From the NCBI GenBank assembly GCA_937921685.1, contig CAKZUF010000021.1, positions 1-61,028 on the forward strand: a stretch of 61,028 nt of DNA, in the 5' to 3' direction. A model generated the notes under the pieces. It had not been told where the DNA came from and ran no database searches. It was given only the letters and a program-made list of their open reading frames with translations. Origin of the DNA: an uncultured archaeon. GTDB lineage: Archaea; Thermoproteota; Nitrososphaeria_A; Caldarchaeales; Calditenuaceae. Below are positions 17,610 to 25,962 of the stretch, in pieces; position 1 is the first letter of the stretch, and every line of letters begins with the position of its first letter. Position numbers and translations under genes: made by a program.

Positions 17610-18794
17610 CTAGTGTCCACCTTCAGGGAGCTTCACAGCACCTTTTACGGTGACTTGACGTACTGGCGGGGGTGTCATTCTGCTTCTGCCCACCCGCGGC
17701 ACACCATCAATCATCACCATAGCCACACCCGGAATGTCTCCAATAGTTAAAGCCTCTAAGGCCGTCTTAGCAACCGACCCGTAAGGAGCGTCCATGACAA
17801 CAAGGTCTGCAGGCCGACCCTCCTCCAGCACTCCCTCTCTAAGTCCGAAGATCCTCCCCGTATTTCCAGTTGCAGCACATACAAGTCTGTCAGGGGAGAT
17901 GTCCGTATACGAGGCTAAGAACGAAATCGTCCTTATTACGCCGAGAGGAATTACACCAGTCCCTGATGGTGAGTCGGTTCCTATAATGAGTCTGTGCAAC
18001 TCATTCCTATCCTTTAGTATTTTGACTGTTTCCAACATTGACTTGAAGTTCCCACATTGTACGACCTCAATGGCCGAGTTCACCGATTCTATTATCCTCT
18101 TTATATCATCTATTGAGGGTGATGTTGGTCCACCGTTTATGTGTGAAACCACATCGGGCTTTACTTTGATGACAACATCTGCATTATTGATAGTGCTTCC
18201 AGGAATAGAGGCACCACCGGTATGAATTACTACCTTCATTCCATGCCGTTGAGCCATTCTCACCATTTGGGCAGCTTCATCCGGGTCCTGAACACTTCCC
18301 AATCCAACCTCCCCCACTAGCCACACACCCGCCTTCACAACCTCCTCGAAATCCTTCTCCTCCATGTTCTTTTCAAGGAGTAGCGCTCCTGCATGCACTT
18401 TTGCCCCTAATGGACGTACGTTTTTGAATGACTTATGGGCGAGTATGGCGAGAGCTTTAGAAGCCTCTTTGTCTCCACGAGGTCGCCCAGGCAGATGGAC
18501 CTCACCTGCGCTAATAAAGGATGTGACTCCTCCATGAACATACGATTCAATGAATCCTATAGTGTTTTGGCGTGGGGTGAAGTCGCCGAAGACAGGGTGG
18601 ATGTGTGAGTCAAAGAAACTTGGAATAACGGTCATGCCATTAACATCTATTATACCATCTGCTTGAGAGACGATGTCCCATCCTATCTTTTCTATAATTC
18701 CGTCTTTGATAAGAATGCTATTACCGTCAACCGTAGGTCTTTCTAATTTGCCTGAGATAATCGTTCCCGCATTTGTTAACAAAATAGACGTCAT
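17610..18794 (-). CDS. Amidohydrolase, enamidase/imidazolonepropionase-like
   Basis: The 394-residue metal-dependent hydrolase has the HxH metal site in DSHIHPVFGDF (about residue 62), further ligands in VIHTGG (about 186) and SHINGG (about 212), and the catalytic aspartate in IGTDSPSGTG (about 273). The layout and C-terminal ADLVVMDAPYGS recall enamidase, which hydrolyses the ring of tetrahydro-6-oxonicotinate, and related deaminating or ring-opening amidohydrolases. Its neighbours, a molybdenum hydroxylase 29 bp upstream and an LLM oxidoreductase directly downstream, support a role in N-heterocycle breakdown; the substrate is inference. Confidence 0.72.
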   Translation of the reverse strand: MTSILLTNAGTIISGKLERPTVDGNSILIKDGIIEKIGWDIVSQADGIIDVNGMTVIPSFFDSHIHPVFGDFTPRQNTIGFIESYVHGGVTSFISAGEVHLPGRPRGDKEASKALAILAHKSFKNVRPLGAKVHAGALLLEKNMEEKDFEEVVKAGVWLVGEVGLGSVQDPDEAAQMVRMAQRHGMKVVIHTGGASIPGSTINNADVVIKVKPDVVSHINGGPTSPSIDDIKRIIESVNSAIEVVQCGNFKSMLETVKILKDRNELHRLIIGTDSPSGTGVIPLGVIRTISFLASYTDISPDRLVCAATGNTGRIFGLREGVLEEGRPADLVVMDAPYGSVAKTALEALTIGDIPGVAMVMIDGVPRVGRSRMTPPPVRQVTVKGAVKLPEGGH

Positions 18795-18823
18795 AGCGGT
18801 AACTTCTTTTCTTTAACCTGTTT

Positions 18824-21127
18824 TTATCCTTTACTCTCGTTGACGAGCATCCAGAGAAGGGCAGGTGTTATGTAAGACCTATTTATTCTAACTTTGACTG
18901 CTTTTTCCACCGCATTGATGATAGCGGCTGCTACAGGTATGGCAGGGCCTTCGCCCATGCCTTTAGCGCCTGTCTCTGAGAACATTGAGGGAGTCTCAGA
19001 ATAGTCGAGGATTATTTCAGGTACCTCCACACTAGTGGGTAATAGGTAGTCTGCTAGAGTGGATGTTAGAAGAATGCCGTTTTCATCGTAGACTATGTTC
19101 TCGTATAGGGTGGCTCCGAGGCCCTGCACAATACCTCCTAAAACCTGCCCCTCCACGATTTCTTTATTCAGTATCTTCCCGCAGTCATGCACCGCGACGT
19201 AGCGTAGCAGTGTTATTTCATAGGTCTCCGGGTCTACTTTTACGACAGCTACGTGGGCTGAGTTTCCATACGTAGCTGACATATTTATCTCCCCCACCTC
19301 ACCCGTGTTAAATGTTGGATATTCATAATAGACCGCGGCTTGAAGACTATCGTTTACATCTTTAGTTCTTACATTATCTCGAAAAACTTTTGTTGCGAAC
19401 TGGGCTAGAGTCATCGAAGCGCTTCCATCCCTTACCCTCAATATCCCATCATGTAGCTCCAAGTCGTCTGGTGAGACCTCCAGCAGAACTGCTGCGATTT
19501 CGAGGATTTTCTTTCTTAGAGCCTCACACGCTTTTTTGACCGCTGCGACGGTCATGACGCTGAAACGGCTGGCCCATGTCCCTCCATAGGGGCTTGGGTA
19601 GACAATATCGGTGTCACCATGTAATACTCGAATATTCTCAGGCCTAACACCCAGCGTTCTAGCTGCGATATATGTGGCAACTGTCTCATGTCCCTGCCCC
19701 TGTGGGATAGAGGAGATTACAACTGTTACGTTTCCCGACTCCTCGAGCCGCACTATTGCACCTTCCCCTGAACCCGACATCTCAATGCTCGGAAACAGAA
19801 GCTTATTCCTTGCCAGGTTTGTAACTGCAGGCTCAACGACACAAGCTATACCTATCCCGACACTCGGCATACTGGCGTATTTTTCAGTTTCAGCCAGCTC
19901 AACGGCTTTTCTCAAAACTGCTTTATAGTCTCCCCCGTCGTAGAGGCTCCCGAAAACGTTTTTGTAGGGCTGCTGACTCTTATCGATCATGTTTTTCAAA
20001 CGTATTTCTACGGGAGAGATTCCCAGCTCCTGAGCCGCTATGTCGATCATCCTTTCTAGAACGAAAAACGCCTGTGGACATCCGTAGCCTCTTACAGGCC
20101 CTGTTGGACATTTATTGGTCACCACAATGTTCAAGTCAACCTCAATATTCCTGATGTCATAGCATCCTTGGTAAGCCATTAATGACCTTACGGCTCCGCC
20201 AGGGTCCGGCGGCCTGACGAATGCTCCACAATCTTCGTAAAACATTGTTCTATATCCAGTAATTTTGCCAGTTTTATCAAGGGCCATCTCAGCATATACT
20301 ACTCTATTTGAGTTTTGAGCCATGGCCATTAAATGTTCCGTCCTAGTTTCGAGCCATTTTACAGGTCTCTTGACATGCAAAGATGCCGCGCAAATTAAGA
20401 AAACATATGGATATAACATGATCTTCACCCCAAAACCACCCCCAATATCCTTTTCAATAAATCTAAGCTTATCCGGCTCAATGCCTAGTGAGCGTGCAAT
20501 AATATTTCTGAAAAGGTATGGAGTCTGTTGATTATCATAAACTATCAAAGACCCATCCTTGTTATAATCTACGAGAACGCCACATGTCTCTATTGGTGAG
20601 GCAGCGTACCGATCGAAATAAAACTTCTCTGAAACGACAACGTCAGCTTCTCGAAGAGCCCTATCCACATCTCCAAACCTAAAGCTTCTGTGAAGGACCA
20701 GATTGGTACCAATGCCTTCGTGAATTAGAGTATTCGAGTGTACAGACTCCTCAGGGTCCACAACGGCTGGGAGCGGCTCATAGTCTACGTAGATCTTTTC
20801 CGCAGCATCGTATGCAGTCTCAACAGAGTCGGCCAACACCATTGCCACTGGTTCACCATAGTAACGTACTTTGTCAACGGCTATTCCGTAATAGTTCATT
20901 CCGCTTATGAATGTGCTGAGCGGTTTGTAGCGTGATGCTACGTCCCGCCCATCTAGGACCGCTATTACACCCCTAGTCTTCAGGGCCTCGGAATAGTCTA
21001 TTCTAAGAATCTTTGCATGAGCATAGCTGCCATGGACAAATGCGCAGTGAAGCATCTTCGGGAGAGATAGATCGCCTACAAAAACACCAAGACCTTTAAT
21101 AAGCCGCAGGTCCTCAACCCTTTTCAT
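18824..21127 (-). CDS. Xanthine dehydrogenase-family molybdopterin-binding (large) subunit
   Basis: A roughly 767-residue molybdenum hydroxylase subunit. The N-terminal a/b hammerhead (RLIKGLGVFVGDL, ALKTRGVIAVLDGRDV) is followed by the cofactor-binding DIGGGFGVK (about 235), GPVRGYGCPQAF (about 345), IPQGQGHETV, and the catalytic glutamate in GAKGMGEGPAIPV near the C-terminus. The family hydroxylates purines, nicotinate, aldehydes or aromatic rings. It normally works with a 2Fe-2S subunit and a FAD subunit, and neither is encoded nearby. ATG 21127 is preferred over TTG 21139 because of the promoter position. Confidence 0.85.
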   Translation of the reverse strand: MKRVEDLRLIKGLGVFVGDLSLPKMLHCAFVHGSYAHAKILRIDYSEALKTRGVIAVLDGRDVASRYKPLSTFISGMNYYGIAVDKVRYYGEPVAMVLADSVETAYDAAEKIYVDYEPLPAVVDPEESVHSNTLIHEGIGTNLVLHRSFRFGDVDRALREADVVVSEKFYFDRYAASPIETCGVLVDYNKDGSLIVYDNQQTPYLFRNIIARSLGIEPDKLRFIEKDIGGGFGVKIMLYPYVFLICAASLHVKRPVKWLETRTEHLMAMAQNSNRVVYAEMALDKTGKITGYRTMFYEDCGAFVRPPDPGGAVRSLMAYQGCYDIRNIEVDLNIVVTNKCPTGPVRGYGCPQAFFVLERMIDIAAQELGISPVEIRLKNMIDKSQQPYKNVFGSLYDGGDYKAVLRKAVELAETEKYASMPSVGIGIACVVEPAVTNLARNKLLFPSIEMSGSGEGAIVRLEESGNVTVVISSIPQGQGHETVATYIAARTLGVRPENIRVLHGDTDIVYPSPYGGTWASRFSVMTVAAVKKACEALRKKILEIAAVLLEVSPDDLELHDGILRVRDGSASMTLAQFATKVFRDNVRTKDVNDSLQAAVYYEYPTFNTGEVGEINMSATYGNSAHVAVVKVDPETYEITLLRYVAVHDCGKILNKEIVEGQVLGGIVQGLGATLYENIVYDENGILLTSTLADYLLPTSVEVPEIILDYSETPSMFSETGAKGMGEGPAIPVAAAIINAVEKAVKVRINRSYITPALLWMLVNESKG

Positions 21128-21155
21128 GAACCAAATCAACAGGTCAACGCACCAT

Positions 21156-21167
21156 ACTTTACTTAAG
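21156..21167 (-). promoter_or_regulatory. Promoter element of the molybdoenzyme-amidohydrolase-LLM operon
   Basis: On the minus strand this reads CTTAAGTAAAGT, about 35 bp before the ATG at 21127, and is nearly the same as the livG and mmsA promoter elements. Confidence 0.45.
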
Positions 21168-21381
21168 TTTTTCTCTAAATGGTTCTAGGCGCGTTCAGAC
21201 CCGGTTGAGTCATGCACTTCCATAATACATAAAACATTTATGATATGATTAGCTAAGTTTTGATTTCGATGGATCCATGTTTATTATCTGTGTGAAGCCT
21301 TGTCGCGCCTCTTTGGAGCTTTTGTGAGTATCCATAGCTTACCGGAGACCTGAGTGCCTGAACCAAAACCCGAACCACAAA

Positions 21382-21392
21382 ATTTATATTTT
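21382..21392 (+). promoter_or_regulatory. TATA box of the livK-like gene
   Basis: ATTTATATTTT, 25-35 bp before the ATG at 21417. Because it lies inside the longest possible ORF (which opens at 21354), it argues for the downstream start. Confidence 0.6.
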
Positions 21393-21416
21393 ACATATGG
21401 GGACGGCACTCGTGAA

Positions 21417-22628
21417 ATGAGAAAGACAGTGATAGCATCTATCGCCGTTTTGATAGTCGCCGCGGTGGCATTAGCCTCCTATTTCTATGTATCGCAATGG
21501 CAGTCTCTCGGGCAGACCGAAGTTAAGATAGGGGCGCTTGTCCCTCTAACTGGGCCGTTTGCAATATACGGCGCATATACCCTCGACGGAATGCGATTTG
21601 CGGTAGAGGAAATAAATGAAAAGGGAGGGATCTTAGGAGCTAAAGTTGTCCTCATAGAGGCGGATGAAAAGAACGATGCAAAGGAGGCCGTAGCAATATT
21701 TAAGCGGATGGCGGAAGTGGATAAAGTAGTTGCAGTCGCCGGGACAATATCCAGCGGGATTGGTGCAGTGCTTGCAGCTGAAGCAGAGCAGGCGAAAGTT
21801 CCACTATTCCTCGTAGCTGCCGGTTCACACACCATCTTGAAAAAAGACTCGAGATACACTTTTAGAACCTGTCTCCCACCAGCGCCTACTAACGGCGAGA
21901 TCCTCGCGAACTTCGTTAAAGATAAGGGGTTCAAGCGGGTTGGAGTGATAATAGCCAGCTATGAGTGGGGCTTTGCGATCAAAGAGGTGCTAGATAGAAG
22001 ATTAAGGGAGCTTAACGTCCAATACCAGATCGAAGAAGCCCCACTGGGCGAGACAGACTTCACAACAGTACTACGTAAGCTCCAACCTCTCGACCCCGAG
22101 ATCATGATTTTGACAGGGCATCCACCCGGATTCCCAACCATAACTAAACAAGCCATTGAAATGGGGTTCAAGTCATCATACTATATCGCCTCTGTTCAGC
22201 CACCCGAACTGATGCTTAGAGGGGTAGGAGAAATAGGTCTTGGAAAACTTGTCACCACGACGTGTGTAAATGAAAAGGCTCCAGAGTATCGTGAGCTGGC
22301 CGTGAAATTCTATAAAAAATACGGTAAATTCTTTGACCATAACGCAGTCACAGGCTACGTCACAGTCTTGATGATAGCCGATGCTATAGAGAAAACGAGG
22401 TCAACAGACCCCAAAATCATCGCAGACAACATAAGATCAACCGGCTATACGCATCCGATATACGCGTGGCCACTAAAGTACACTGAGTGGGGAGAGATCA
22501 GAGAACCGTCTATGCGGCTTGCAGTCATTAAGCAAGGTGACCCCGGTGAGATAAATCCGGGAGCTAACTGGATACTCGAGACGATCTTCGTTTCACCGCC
22601 AGTAGAGCCGTATGTTCCAGGGTCTTAA
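21417..22628 (+). CDS. livK: ABC transporter substrate-binding protein, branched-chain amino acid type
   Basis: A 403-residue periplasmic-binding-type-1 protein. The start ATG 21417 gives a basic-hydrophobic signal (MRKTVIASIAVLIVAAVALA) placed directly downstream of the TATA box; no lipobox cysteine is present, so it is probably held by an uncleaved N-terminal anchor. The ligand-binding core starts VKIGALVPLTGPFAIYG and includes GTISSGIGAVLAAEAEQAKVP and FRTCLPPAPTNGE. It is the capture component for the LivGFHM importer encoded about 5 kb away on the opposite strand, with the putative degradation genes in between. Confidence 0.87.
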   Translation: MRKTVIASIAVLIVAAVALASYFYVSQWQSLGQTEVKIGALVPLTGPFAIYGAYTLDGMRFAVEEINEKGGILGAKVVLIEADEKNDAKEAVAIFKRMAEVDKVVAVAGTISSGIGAVLAAEAEQAKVPLFLVAAGSHTILKKDSRYTFRTCLPPAPTNGEILANFVKDKGFKRVGVIIASYEWGFAIKEVLDRRLRELNVQYQIEEAPLGETDFTTVLRKLQPLDPEIMILTGHPPGFPTITKQAIEMGFKSSYYIASVQPPELMLRGVGEIGLGKLVTTTCVNEKAPEYRELAVKFYKKYGKFFDHNAVTGYVTVLMIADAIEKTRSTDPKIIADNIRSTGYTHPIYAWPLKYTEWGEIREPSMRLAVIKQGDPGEINPGANWILETIFVSPPVEPYVPGS

Positions 22629-23056
22629 CCTCATCTCTTAGACCTTGCTTTAAAATATTTATGATTTCACCCTAATTCTTTACTGTCTCGTGTAAGTAGT
22701 CCTACCCCTCCTCTAAATGATATACTGCTTATCATGTGCTGGGTCTGAAGACTCTAGCGTACTTTACGGTAGGATGCATAGATCTCTAACACATACGTGA
22801 GGGTGTTGCAGGATACTTTTGGGGTAAGTTTATTTTCCATCATCAAGTTGAGCTGTTTAAATAGGATCAAAGGCAAAATTTGAAAAAAGAAGGGCTTAGA
22901 GACTAAAAAATGACGGCCTACAGGCTGAAAACTAAATTGTAATTCAATTCCTAGAGAAGGAGAAACTAGACCAATGGAGATAGAGCAGAGAGTCTTAAAA
23001 AGATAACTATCGAGTAGCGGTTAAGCTTATTTTCCCGCTGAGAGCCTCCTCTCTGT
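22629..23056. other. 428-bp intergenic region
   Basis: AT-rich DNA after the catabolic island. Only ORFs of under 30 codons occur (for example the 27-codon ORF from ATG 22719), without support. A TAAAATATTTATG stretch near 22650 and TTTAAATAGG near 22855 are TATA-like. I find no tRNA or repeat. Confidence 0.4.
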
Positions 23057-23608
23057 GTGAGGGCTAGGGTTACTGGCTTGGCGGCGGCTTGGGCTGCATA
23101 CTTCTTCATAGCCGCTGCGATAGGTGTGTCGCCTTGGTTCAACATCTATGACAATGCCCTTAGCGACCTCGGCAATTATGGGAGGCAGGGGCTTAAGGCC
23201 GCGATCTTCAACACCGGCCTAATAGTCTCGGGGGCATTAGCTGCCGTTACTGCAGTTTTGATACTTCGCGGACGGAGTCACCGCCTCGTCATTCCATGGT
23301 CTGTGCTGCTCTTTCTGGCCGGGGTGGATCTTGTGCTGGTTGGTGTTTTGTCGGAGGACTTTGGAGCGGCTCATGGTATTGTTTCAGTAATACTCTTCAC
23401 GCTGTTTGGGCTGACCTTGCTGGTGTATGGTGTCTGTTCTCTCCTCATGAGAGATTGGGGGCCTGGAATCTATGCTATTGTAGCGTTTTTGGCGAGCCTT
23501 GCCACCTGGATGGTAGACTGGCCTTGGACGGGTGTTGCTATTCAGGAAACGATAGCCTCCCTCCTCGTGTCGGTCGGACTAACCATAATAGCCATCAAGC
23601 ACGGCTGA
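23057..23608 (+). CDS. DUF998 family membrane protein
   Basis: A 183-residue protein with six hydrophobic helices. The ALSDLGNYG motif near residue 34, following PWFNIYDN, is typical of DUF998, a family of small integral membrane proteins of unknown function that is widespread in archaea. It begins with GTG; no ATG is available nearby. No operon partner is clear, as the next gene has its own promoter. Confidence 0.75.
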   Translation: MRARVTGLAAAWAAYFFIAAAIGVSPWFNIYDNALSDLGNYGRQGLKAAIFNTGLIVSGALAAVTAVLILRGRSHRLVIPWSVLLFLAGVDLVLVGVLSEDFGAAHGIVSVILFTLFGLTLLVYGVCSLLMRDWGPGIYAIVAFLASLATWMVDWPWTGVAIQETIASLLVSVGLTIIAIKHG

Positions 23609-23707
23609 CACTGGTTTACCTCCACTGATTCACCCATCCCCGAAAACGTCTAGGGGCTTCCATACTTGAGATATGATTGTTTAAAAGACGGTGATGGTGT
23701 CGGATTG

Positions 23708-24313
23708 GTGGGAGGATTGTTGTCTGCAATGGAGGCGTATCTCGGAGGGGCTGGGCGCGTCTGGGCGTCCAGGTTTAGGAAGGGGGCGGTGGCGAATGCT
23801 TTCGTATCCGTTTTCTGGACATTGCTTTACGTGCTGCCGTTCGAGCCTTTCCCGATGTTGCTGAAGATAGTTGTGGCTGGTGGCCCCGGCGTGTGGTTCA
23901 TGCTTGGCTACCTGCTACACATGATAGTCGGCTTCGGAGGGTTTTTAGGACTGTCATATCTGTACTCTGTTGCCGAGGGCACGGAAGATAGGAGGGTTAA
24001 CGGTGTCCTCGCCCTCACTGGCTATGCCGCACTGTTCATCGGGTTTACCGGCGCTACAGTTGGACTGGCCGTGGCCGGGGCTGTTGGGGGCTACGAAGCA
24101 GTTATATTGCATGCTCCTGTTGAAAGCGTTCGCATGGTGATGGAGCCTTTTGTAAACCCTCTTAGGATCTTATGCATAGTCGCGGTGATAGGCGTTATCG
24201 CGAGCCTAGCGGCTCCTTATGCTTCTAGCCCCTCGCCCTCACCACTACCTGATCTTAGCCGCCACCAGAATGATGATAGATATGGCGAGAACCAGCAGCG
24301 GGACAAGATATAG
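23708..24313 (+). CDS. Hypothetical polytopic membrane protein
   Basis: About 201 residues with four or five transmembrane helices and a polar C-terminal tail rich in Ser, Pro, Gln and Asn. The frame is open from 23666, but a TATA-like GTTTAAAAG at 23679-23687 puts the start at GTG 23708, with ATG 23729 as an alternative. No family recognised. The last 69 nt, encoding the odd tail, overlap the 3' end of the convergent gene; either the true protein ends earlier by frameshift or both genes share antisense sequence. Confidence 0.55.
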   Translation: MGGLLSAMEAYLGGAGRVWASRFRKGAVANAFVSVFWTLLYVLPFEPFPMLLKIVVAGGPGVWFMLGYLLHMIVGFGGFLGLSYLYSVAEGTEDRRVNGVLALTGYAALFIGFTGATVGLAVAGAVGGYEAVILHAPVESVRMVMEPFVNPLRILCIVAVIGVIASLAAPYASSPSPSPLPDLSRHQNDDRYGENQQRDKI

Positions 24314-25117
24314 TGCAACCCCGTTCGATGCCTCCCATGAGACGGGGGAATACGTCCACAGGGCCTCCCCGTTTCGGGGGAAGCTGATGGATATGAAGCT
24401 GGGGACAGGTGCTCCACCACCAACCACGAACAGGGATTCGCGGTAGAAGACCTGACCATCGTCCACATACCAGCCTCCAACCACCCTCCGCCCATCAACG
24501 AATATTCCGTGAAGGATCATGCTCCCCATTCCGGCGAAGACCTCTTCATTAGAGGTGTATGACTCGAGTGCTATGACCTCGTGTCCTCCCGCCCTGAAGG
24601 ATGTGCTCCCGTCGGCCACCACTGCGAAAACCTCCCTGTCCCCCGTCGAGTGGTAGTATAGCTCGCCAAACCATGTTGGGTGAGGACCTTGTACTATTGA
24701 GTAGATCGATAGTGAGAGTCTGCTGCCCGGTGCGGGATGTGGAGCGGCTCTGTAGGCTACTAGGTGGTATTCCTTTCGCGACCCATAGATCCCCGTTACA
24801 TACATTACGTAGGTTGACCAGTGATTCTGTCCCGGCTCAATCCCTGCCGCAACCTGTATAACCGTGCCCGACAACGTCATAGCGCTTACAATAACATAGA
24901 TGGTGTTGTCGGTGTAGTTGATGTTTGGAATGGTGACGACTACGGTGAGGTTTCTGGATGAAGACCAGCTGAGAACTCCTCCGTCATCAAGGTAGCAACC
25001 GTCAGGCAAGGTTAGACCCAGCGCCCAAGGCCTTCCGCTAACATTCCTTTCCCATTCATCAGAGCAAGAGGCATACGGTAGCAGCGCCAATAGAGCTAGG
25101 AGGAAAAACAGAGACAT
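24245..25117 (-). CDS. Exported protein with C-terminal membrane anchor
   Basis: About 290 residues. ATG 25117 begins a clear signal peptide (MSLFFLLALLALLPYASCS); upstream TTG/GTG starts would add a basic leader. The body is beta-rich with no recognised domain, and the protein ends with a single helix (LYLVPLLVLAISIIILVAA) and a short basic tail. This is a type I surface-anchored layout. A TATA-like TTAAGATAAATAATT lies at about 25165-25180. Its 3' end overlaps the facing gene by 69 nt. Confidence 0.55.
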   Translation of the reverse strand: MSLFFLLALLALLPYASCSDEWERNVSGRPWALGLTLPDGCYLDDGGVLSWSSSRNLTVVVTIPNINYTDNTIYVIVSAMTLSGTVIQVAAGIEPGQNHWSTYVMYVTGIYGSRKEYHLVAYRAAPHPAPGSRLSLSIYSIVQGPHPTWFGELYYHSTGDREVFAVVADGSTSFRAGGHEVIALESYTSNEEVFAGMGSMILHGIFVDGRRVVGGWYVDDGQVFYRESLFVVGGGAPVPSFISISFPRNGEALWTYSPVSWEASNGVALYLVPLLVLAISIIILVAAKIR

Positions 25118-25238
25118 AGCTGACCGCCGACGGCCCACCCCTACCCGACAGCTTGAACAACCCACCAAATTATTTATCTTAATTATTGCTGCTAGGAGAA
25201 TTAAAACACGCTTCGTTGTTAGGTTTAGTCTTCTGGAT

Positions 25239-25664
25239 TTAAGTCCTTAATCCTACTGCCGTAGCCTTTTCTAGCAGTAGCCTATCTGCTGACACTAGCA
25301 AGTCAGCATTTACCCATTTTGCTGTGGATATCTGCACAGCATCCGCTTGATAGATATGTAACGATAGTATGAGCCTTCTTGCTTCATGCAGGATAAGCCT
25401 ACTCATTGGTATAATCTTTAGTGCTCTTAGGGCGGACAGCTTCTTTGTCTCGCCTGCAAATAGTTTGATGGCTGTAATGAGTTGCGTCTTATCCAGCTCG
25501 GCTCGCATATATCTCGCGTCGAAGCCCTCGCCTATATTCCATGAAGAGTAGAAGAGCCAATGTTCCCTCCTTTCCGCACCCTCGAACAGCTCATCAACCT
25601 TGTCGCTGCCCCTCTCGTAAAGATATCTCTTCACTATGGAGCCTGAATCTAGGTAGATTCTCAA
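25239..25664 (-). CDS. vapC: PIN-domain ribonuclease toxin, VapC-like
   Basis: A 141-residue PIN protein. Acidic active-site residues can be placed at Asp6 (YLDSGSIVKRY), Glu46 (NIGEGFD), Asp109 (YQADAVQIS) and Asp127 (LLVSADRLL). VapC toxins are Mg-dependent RNases held inactive by the partner antitoxin. The start overlaps the antitoxin stop by 4 nt, the usual antitoxin-first VapBC arrangement. Confidence 0.82.
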   Translation of the reverse strand: MRIYLDSGSIVKRYLYERGSDKVDELFEGAERREHWLFYSSWNIGEGFDARYMRAELDKTQLITAIKLFAGETKKLSALRALKIIPMSRLILHEARRLILSLHIYQADAVQISTAKWVNADLLVSADRLLLEKATAVGLRT

Positions 25665-25921
25665 GACCTAGGCCTTCTCATTTCCGCTATGATTTCCGTT
25701 GAAGAGCCTTTGATCCTTGGCCTATTATCCCTGATGAATGAGCTTGATGGGAGCTCATCAAGTTTCTCTCCAAAGTCTTTTAAAAGATCCTCAAAGTCTG
25801 CACTGTAAACGATGTCCTCTAAAGCGTGCTCTACTGCCCTGCTTAACTCACCCCGTGTTAGTGATGCGTCGAGAGCCTCCTTGAGCTTTGAGTCGATGTA
25901 TGCCGTTATTTTTGACTTCAT
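25661..25921 (-). CDS. vapB: VapB-type antitoxin
   Basis: An 86-residue protein with a ribbon-helix-helix-like N-terminus (KITAYIDSKLKEALD, then TRGELSRAVEHALEDI) for DNA binding and dimerisation, and a flexible charged C-terminal part (FIRDNRPRIKG) of the kind that wraps the toxin. It precedes and overlaps vapC, and would repress the pair as well as neutralise the toxin. Confidence 0.7.
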   Translation of the reverse strand: MKSKITAYIDSKLKEALDASLTRGELSRAVEHALEDIVYSADFEDLLKDFGEKLDELPSSSFIRDNRPRIKGSSTEIIAEMRRPRS

Positions 25922-25962
25922 CCGTCATACCGTATTGGCGCCTAATACATAAAACTTCTTGA

